A DNA stretch of 24,961 nt from NCBI GenBank assembly GCA_004555915.1, contig SFJM01000028.1, positions 1-24,961 of the forward strand, written 5' to 3'. This document shows, in pieces, positions 21,241-24,961 of the stretch. The notes under the pieces are model-generated. The model saw only the letters and a list, made by a program, of their open reading frames with translations. It had not been told where the DNA came from and made no database searches. The translations under genes were made by a program, and so were the position numbers. This DNA is from Clostridiales bacterium (GTDB taxonomy: Bacteria; Bacillota; Clostridia; Oscillospirales; Butyricicoccaceae). How positions within the stretch are numbered: position 1 is the stretch's first letter; every line of letters starts with the position of its first letter.

Positions 21241-21669
21241 ATGATTCAAATACAAACCCACAATGTAACGGAAACAGAGCATGCGGGCTGCAGTCTGGCC
21301 AAAAAGCTGTCGCCCGGTGCGCTTGTCGCATTTACCGGTGATCTGGGTGCGGGAAAAACCGCCTTTTGCCGCGGTTTCCTGCATGCACTGGGTTATACCG
21401 GTCGTGTTACCAGTCCGACCTTTGCCATCGTCAATGAATATGATACCGAGCTGTGCCGTGTATGCCATTTCGATATGTATCGTATTCTGGATGAGGATGC
21501 ATTATATGATATCGGCTGGGATGATTATTTTGACGGTGATACCATCCTGCTGGTGGAATGGAGCGAAAATGTCACCGGCGCGCTGCCGGAGGACCGCATT
21601 ACGGTAGACATCCGCCGCGGCGAAGCGGAGGATGACCGGGTGATTACGATAGAAGGAGGAAACCTATGA
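21241..21669 (+). CDS. tsaE: tRNA t6A biosynthesis ATPase TsaE
   Basis: This 142-residue P-loop ATPase works with TsaB and TsaD to place threonylcarbamoyl on A37 of ANN-decoding tRNAs. Walker A is GDLGAGKT (33-40), then TSPTFAIVNEY (switch I region), HFDMYRI and the Walker-B-like LLVEWSE, all as in the family. The ATG at 21241 gives the expected length, but no ribosome binding site precedes it; it lies 15 bp after the fhs stop, so it may depend on coupling. The stop overlaps the tsaB start by 4 bp (ATGA). Confidence 0.94.
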   Translation: MIQIQTHNVTETEHAGCSLAKKLSPGALVAFTGDLGAGKTAFCRGFLHALGYTGRVTSPTFAIVNEYDTELCRVCHFDMYRILDEDALYDIGWDDYFDGDTILLVEWSENVTGALPEDRITVDIRRGEAEDDRVITIEGGNL

Positions 21670-22400
21670 AAATCCTGACACTGGAATCTTCCTCTGTGTC
21701 CGCATCGGTCTGTGTGACGGAAGACACCAGGCTGCTGGCACAATCGTTCCAGAACTGCGGCATGACCCACAGCGCCACCCTGCTGCCCATGATTGACCAT
21801 GTGATGACCGCATCCCGGCTGACCATGGACGACATCGACGCGGTTGCCTGTGTCACAGGCCCCGGCTCCTTTACCGGTATCCGCATCGGCGTTGCCACAG
21901 CCAAGGGCATTGCGGATGGCAAAAATCTGCCGTGTATCGGTGTGTCCAGCATGGCAGGAAACGCATGGAACATCGGCCCGCTGACCGATCGCCTGATCTG
22001 CCCGGTCATGGATGCACGGCGCAGCCAGCTGTATAACGCATTGTTCCTGTTTTCCGACGGAACCCTTCACCGTCTGACCCCTGACCGCCTGATTCGAATG
22101 GATGATTTGAAAAAAGAATTAATTTCTTACGAAAAATCTGTCATTCTGGTTGGAGATGGTGCACAAATGTGCTATAATAATTTTACTGTTTCCAGTGATC
22201 TTGATTGTATCACTGCACCGCCCGGTCTGATTTACCCCTGTGCGCATGGTGCCGCCATGGAAGCCCACCGTCTGGCACAGGAGGGACAGCTGGTCTCTGC
22301 TGCTCAGCTGATGCCGAGTTATCTCCGCCAGCCTCAGGCTGTCCGGGAACGCCTGGCCCGCGAAGCAGGTCAGACCGCGCAATCTACAAAAAAGGAGTAA
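21666..22400 (+). CDS. tsaB: tRNA t6A biosynthesis protein TsaB
   Basis: This 244-residue inactive ASKHA-fold partner of TsaD is needed for t6A synthesis. MKILTLESSS is the first strand, GPGSFTGIRIG (65-75) is the hallmark motif, and PVMDARRSQLYNALF follows. AAGGAGG lies 7 nt before the ATG. The tsaD gene is not in the window. A segment at about 22100-22200 uses AT-rich codons and contains a consensus promoter for the next gene. The frame is intact through it, so the gene is functional. Confidence 0.94.
   Translation: MKILTLESSSVSASVCVTEDTRLLAQSFQNCGMTHSATLLPMIDHVMTASRLTMDDIDAVACVTGPGSFTGIRIGVATAKGIADGKNLPCIGVSSMAGNAWNIGPLTDRLICPVMDARRSQLYNALFLFSDGTLHRLTPDRLIRMDDLKKELISYEKSVILVGDGAQMCYNNFTVSSDLDCITAPPGLIYPCAHGAAMEAHRLAQEGQLVSAAQLMPSYLRQPQAVRERLAREAGQTAQSTKKE
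22150..22178 (+). promoter_or_regulatory. Promoter inside tsaB, driving upp
   Basis: TTGGAG (22150-22155), 17 nt, perfect TATAAT (22173-22178) with the extended TGC before it. The predicted start lies about 220 bp ahead of upp. A 7-bp stem CAGTGAT / ATCACTG (22193-22199, 22209-22215) follows. Confidence 0.65.
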
Positions 22401-22406
22401 CGAATC

Positions 22407-23036
22407 ATGGCTCAAGTTCATGTCATCAATCATCCGCTGATTGTACACAAGCTGTCTCTCATGCGGGATAAGTATACCGGTCCGAAAGAATTCCGTGAGG
22501 CTGTAGAGGAAATCTCTTCCCTGCTGTGCTATGAGGCTACCCGTGATCTTCCGCTCAAGGAGGTCGAAATTGAAACCCCGATTGCACAAACCAAGGTAAA
22601 GTTTATCTCCGGTAAGAAGCTGGCGGTTGTCTGCCTCCTGCGTGCCGGCCTTGGCATGGTTGACGGCGTGCTCGACCTGATCCCGAACGCAAAGATCGGA
22701 CATATTGGTATGTACCGTGATCCGGACACCATGCAGCCGGTGGAATATTACTGCAAGCTGCCCACTGACATCGCAAGCCGTGATGTCATTGTGGTGGATC
22801 CGATGCTGGCTACCGGCGGTTCTGCCATTGTTGCCATCCAGTTCCTCAAGAACTATGGCGTGCAGAACATCAAGCTGCTGTCCATTCTTGCGGTTCCGGA
22901 ATCCATCTCTGCGATCCAGGAGGAGCATCCGGATGTGGATATCTTCTGTGCGGCAATAGATGAAAAGCTCAACGAAAAGGGCTACATCATCCCGGGTATG
23001 GGTGATGCAGGTGACCGCCTGTTCGGCACCAAGTAA
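22407..23036 (+). CDS. upp: Uracil phosphoribosyltransferase
   Basis: This 209-residue pyrimidine salvage enzyme makes UMP from uracil and PRPP. The PRPP loop is VVDPMLATGGSA (129-140), the N-terminal HPLIVHKLSLMRD is typical, and the C-terminal GDAGDRLFGTK matches the uracil-binding end of the family exactly. AAAGGAG precedes the ATG, 6 bp after the tsaB stop. It can be read both from the fhs-tsaEB transcript and from the promoter inside tsaB, and ends at a strong terminator. Confidence 0.97.
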   Translation: MAQVHVINHPLIVHKLSLMRDKYTGPKEFREAVEEISSLLCYEATRDLPLKEVEIETPIAQTKVKFISGKKLAVVCLLRAGLGMVDGVLDLIPNAKIGHIGMYRDPDTMQPVEYYCKLPTDIASRDVIVVDPMLATGGSAIVAIQFLKNYGVQNIKLLSILAVPESISAIQEEHPDVDIFCAAIDEKLNEKGYIIPGMGDAGDRLFGTK

Positions 23037-23044
23037 AAAAAATC

Positions 23045-23082
23045 AGCCGGTGCTTCTGTTTTCAGACAGCATCGGCTTTTTT
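23045..23082 (+). terminator. Terminator of upp
   Basis: AGCCGGTGCT (23045-23054) and AGCATCGGCT (23068-23077) pair with one G-T wobble; six T follow. Confidence 0.82.
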
Positions 23083-23102
23083 CTATGTGAAAAGGAGATT
23101 CC

Positions 23103-24020
23103 ATGACTCTGCCCTTTGAAGGCTCCGGAAAACGGTTTTATCCCTATTTCTGGTATCTCAGAAACAAATACGGCGGACGGGTTGCCAAGGTGCCGCTGGA
23201 TGGCGGCTTTACCTGCCCCAACCGTGACGGCAGCAAGGGCACCGGTGGCTGCATTTACTGCTCCTCTGCCGGAAGCGGGGATTTCATCGCCGCCCCTTCC
23301 CGCTCCATTGCCGAGCAGTTTGAAGCCTATCGCACCGATATGCTGTCCAAATGGAAACCGGTAGGATATATCCCCTATTTCCAGTCGTTTACCGGCACCT
23401 ACGCCCCGGTGGAACGCCTGCGGGAGCTGTATACCCAGGCGGTGCGGCTGCCGGATACGGTGGGTCTTGCCATTGCCACCCGACCGGACTGCATCAGCCC
23501 GGAGGTCTGCGAGCTGCTGGCAAAGCTGGCCACACAGACCGATGTGACCGTGGAGCTGGGTGTCCAGACCATTTTTGACAAAACAGCGGAACGCTGCAAC
23601 CTGTGCCATACCTTTGCGGATTTCCAGCAGGCACTGGCGCTGCTGCACGCCATCCCGGTTTCCATCTGTGTCCATCTCATCAACGGTCTGCCGGGTGAAA
23701 CACCGGAACAGATGGTACAGTCCGCCGGAACCGTAGGCGCCATGGGCATTGACGCGGTCAAGCTGCATGCCCTGCATGTGCTGCGGCATACCGTTCTGGC
23801 GGAGCAGGACTATACCTGCCTGACACAGGAGGCATATGTTTCGGTTGTCTGTGACCAGCTGGAGGTTTTGCCGCCGGAGGTTGTCATCCAGCGCCTGACC
23901 GGTGACGGAAAGGGCACAGATCTGTTGGCACCTGACTGGAGCCGCAACAAACGGGCGGTACTTGCCGCCATTGACCGGGAAATGAAGCGCCGGGACAGCG
24001 TGCAGGGCTGTAAATTGTGA
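23103..24020 (+). CDS. TIGR01212-type radical SAM protein (YhcC family)
   Basis: This 305-residue radical SAM enzyme belongs to the YhcC family, whose reaction is not established. The iron-sulfur cysteines are C38, C50 and C53 in CPNRDGSKGTGGCIYC. This wide first spacing (C-x11-C-x2-C) is characteristic of the family. VPLDGGFTCPNRDG, IPYFQSFTGTYAP, LAIATRPDCI, VELGVQTIFDKT and HLINGLPGET are further family marks. AAGGAG lies before the ATG. It follows the upp terminator by about 20 bp, leaving little room for a promoter, so expression may depend on readthrough. A terminator follows. Confidence 0.92.
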   Translation: MTLPFEGSGKRFYPYFWYLRNKYGGRVAKVPLDGGFTCPNRDGSKGTGGCIYCSSAGSGDFIAAPSRSIAEQFEAYRTDMLSKWKPVGYIPYFQSFTGTYAPVERLRELYTQAVRLPDTVGLAIATRPDCISPEVCELLAKLATQTDVTVELGVQTIFDKTAERCNLCHTFADFQQALALLHAIPVSICVHLINGLPGETPEQMVQSAGTVGAMGIDAVKLHALHVLRHTVLAEQDYTCLTQEAYVSVVCDQLEVLPPEVVIQRLTGDGKGTDLLAPDWSRNKRAVLAAIDREMKRRDSVQGCKL

Positions 24021-24027
24021 TAGAATA

Positions 24028-24056
24028 AGCCGCCGGCATACAGCCGGCGGCTTTTG
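24028..24056 (+). terminator. Terminator of the radical SAM gene
   Basis: AAGCCGCCGGC and GCCGGCGGCTT pair perfectly around ATAC; four T follow. It may also serve the convergent LuxR-type gene. Confidence 0.8.
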
Positions 24057-24061
24057 TCCTG

Positions 24062-24826
24062 TCAGTCGGAATATTCCCGCACCATTTTAAACAGCTGGGT
24101 CCGGTTGCGGATGCTCAGCTTTTTGTAAATATTCAAAATGTGTTTTTTTAGCGTATTATTGGTAATGGTCAGCTGGGAACAGATGGTTTCATTTGGCAGT
24201 CCCTGCATCAGCATACCCAGAATGGTGGTCTCACGTGCTGTCAGCCGGAACCGTTCCTCACATTCATGAATGCTCAGCTTTTCATGCTGGCGTACCCGGT
24301 CCTCATAATACCGGGAAATGCGCAGGGCCAGATGCTCCTTGAACATATCCAGCAGGAAAATATCATCATAGACAAAATCCGGCTGTCCCTTGCGGCGATA
24401 GAACGAAATCTTTGCCAGCACCTTGCCATCCAGTGCTGGCAGGATATGCACGCTGTGATGGAAACCCTCTGCCTGGGAAAACCGCTTATAGCACTCGGTT
24501 TCCACCCGTTCCTCCTCAGAAAAGACATCATTTTCCCGATACACCATGCTCTTGCCGCCCATCAGCAGGCCGCGGCTGAAATCCAGTGTCTGATAATGCT
24601 CCAGATAATCCTTTGCCACAGCTTCCGGATATTCATAACAGACCGCATGCCGGAGCTGCGGCAGTTCGGTTTCAGAAGAATAATAAAAAACCGCACCGTC
24701 AAAATCCATCAGCAGGCGCATTTGCTCAAGGAAATTCCTGCACATTTCAGCAAAATCACTGATCTGGTGAATCTGGTATGTAATATTATTGAAAATAACC
24801 CAATCATTGGCCTCTTGAATATGCAA
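24062..24826 (-). CDS. LuxR-type transcriptional regulator
   Basis: This 254-residue regulator has a C-terminal LuxR/GerE helix-turn-helix (about 198-254): FRLTARETTILGMLMQGL, NETICSQLTITNNTLKKHILNIYKKL, then NRTQLFKMV. The first ~170 residues are a mixed alpha/beta region that looks like a GAF-type sensor, without a receiver domain or membrane span. The start was set at TTG 24826 because GGAGG stands 8 nt before it; no ATG or other start further upstream has a ribosome binding site. No promoter is visible before the hairpin-rich repeat at the window edge. Its ligand and targets are unknown. Confidence 0.85.
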   Translation of the reverse strand: MHIQEANDWVIFNNITYQIHQISDFAEMCRNFLEQMRLLMDFDGAVFYYSSETELPQLRHAVCYEYPEAVAKDYLEHYQTLDFSRGLLMGGKSMVYRENDVFSEEERVETECYKRFSQAEGFHHSVHILPALDGKVLAKISFYRRKGQPDFVYDDIFLLDMFKEHLALRISRYYEDRVRQHEKLSIHECEERFRLTARETTILGMLMQGLPNETICSQLTITNNTLKKHILNIYKKLSIRNRTQLFKMVREYSD

Positions 24827-24872
24827 ATTATTTCGCCTCCACCAAAGAATCAAAAGAGAATAGCAGTCAGGA

Positions 24873-24953
24873 CCACCGGCATAGCCGGTGGCCTGTTGTG
24901 GCCCTATAAGGGCCTTATGCTGGCGTAACCTGAAGGTCTACGAAGCTCCGCCA
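24873..24953. repeat. Run of three hairpins at the window edge (repeat or transposon end)
   Basis: CCACCGGC-ATA-GCCGGTGG (24873-24891) is a perfect 8-bp hairpin. GGCCC-TATAA-GGGCC (24900-24914) and TGGCG / CGCCA (24921-24925, 24949-24953) follow. None has a U-run, so they are not terminators. Dense subterminal hairpins are seen in REP-like repeats and at IS200/IS605-family ends; which applies cannot be decided because the window ends here. Confidence 0.5.
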
Positions 24954-24961
24954 ACCGCAGA

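Noticed and set aside
19492..21468. A 658-codon minus-strand frame opposite fhs
   Set aside because: fhs is a full-length, clearly conserved gene on the other strand. The antisense frame stays open because of fhs codon bias (GC-rich third positions) and resembles no protein family.

Overview
The window looks like chromosomal DNA from a Gram-positive anaerobe of the class Clostridia, probably a gut Oscillospiraceae/Butyricicoccaceae-type organism. The evidence is strong AGGAGG-type ribosome binding sites, sigma-A promoters with 17 bp spacers, a DUF4317 protein, a DUF5067 lipoprotein, formate-tetrahydrofolate ligase and a 2-hydroxyacyl-CoA dehydratase/activase set, in moderately GC-rich DNA. 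The genus cannot be fixed from this sequence.

Left edge (1-1691): the end of an integrated element. It holds a 28-residue holin-like (type I toxin-like) peptide gene with a sequestered ribosome binding site, paired terminators and a tyrosine recombinase that faces the 3' end of tRNA-Tyr.

1824-6517 (minus): a thiamine-pyrimidine (HMP) salvage operon under a TPP riboswitch, in the order thiD, ykoE-like S component, fused double ATPase, EcfT, tenA.

6548-9049: a DUF2325-flavodoxin operon with two TTAG-N6-CTAA palindromes, tRNA-Ser(GGA), and a CaCA-family cation antiporter whose leader is a yybP-ykoY (Mn2+) riboswitch.

9050-13933: tcdA (cyclic t6A formation), divergent cysE with three 15-bp direct repeats at its promoter, a three-cysteine Rrf2 regulator with a palindrome over its own promoter, a DUF5067 lipoprotein, a DUF4317 protein and a TfoX-N protein.

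14010-17740 (minus): an operon of an HgdB-like dehydratase subunit, an HgdA/B-like subunit fused to its ATP-dependent activase, and a histidine phosphatase, with a duplicated operator-like motif around its promoter. This is the most distinctive metabolic locus here, and its substrate is unknown.

17779-24826: rodA (minus); then fhs, tsaE, tsaB and upp (plus), with a strong promoter for upp buried in tsaB; then a YhcC-type radical SAM protein and a LuxR-type regulator (minus) starting at TTG. The last 90 bases form a run of hairpins that looks like a repeat or a transposon end. The window contains no CRISPR array, rRNA gene or complete insertion sequence.
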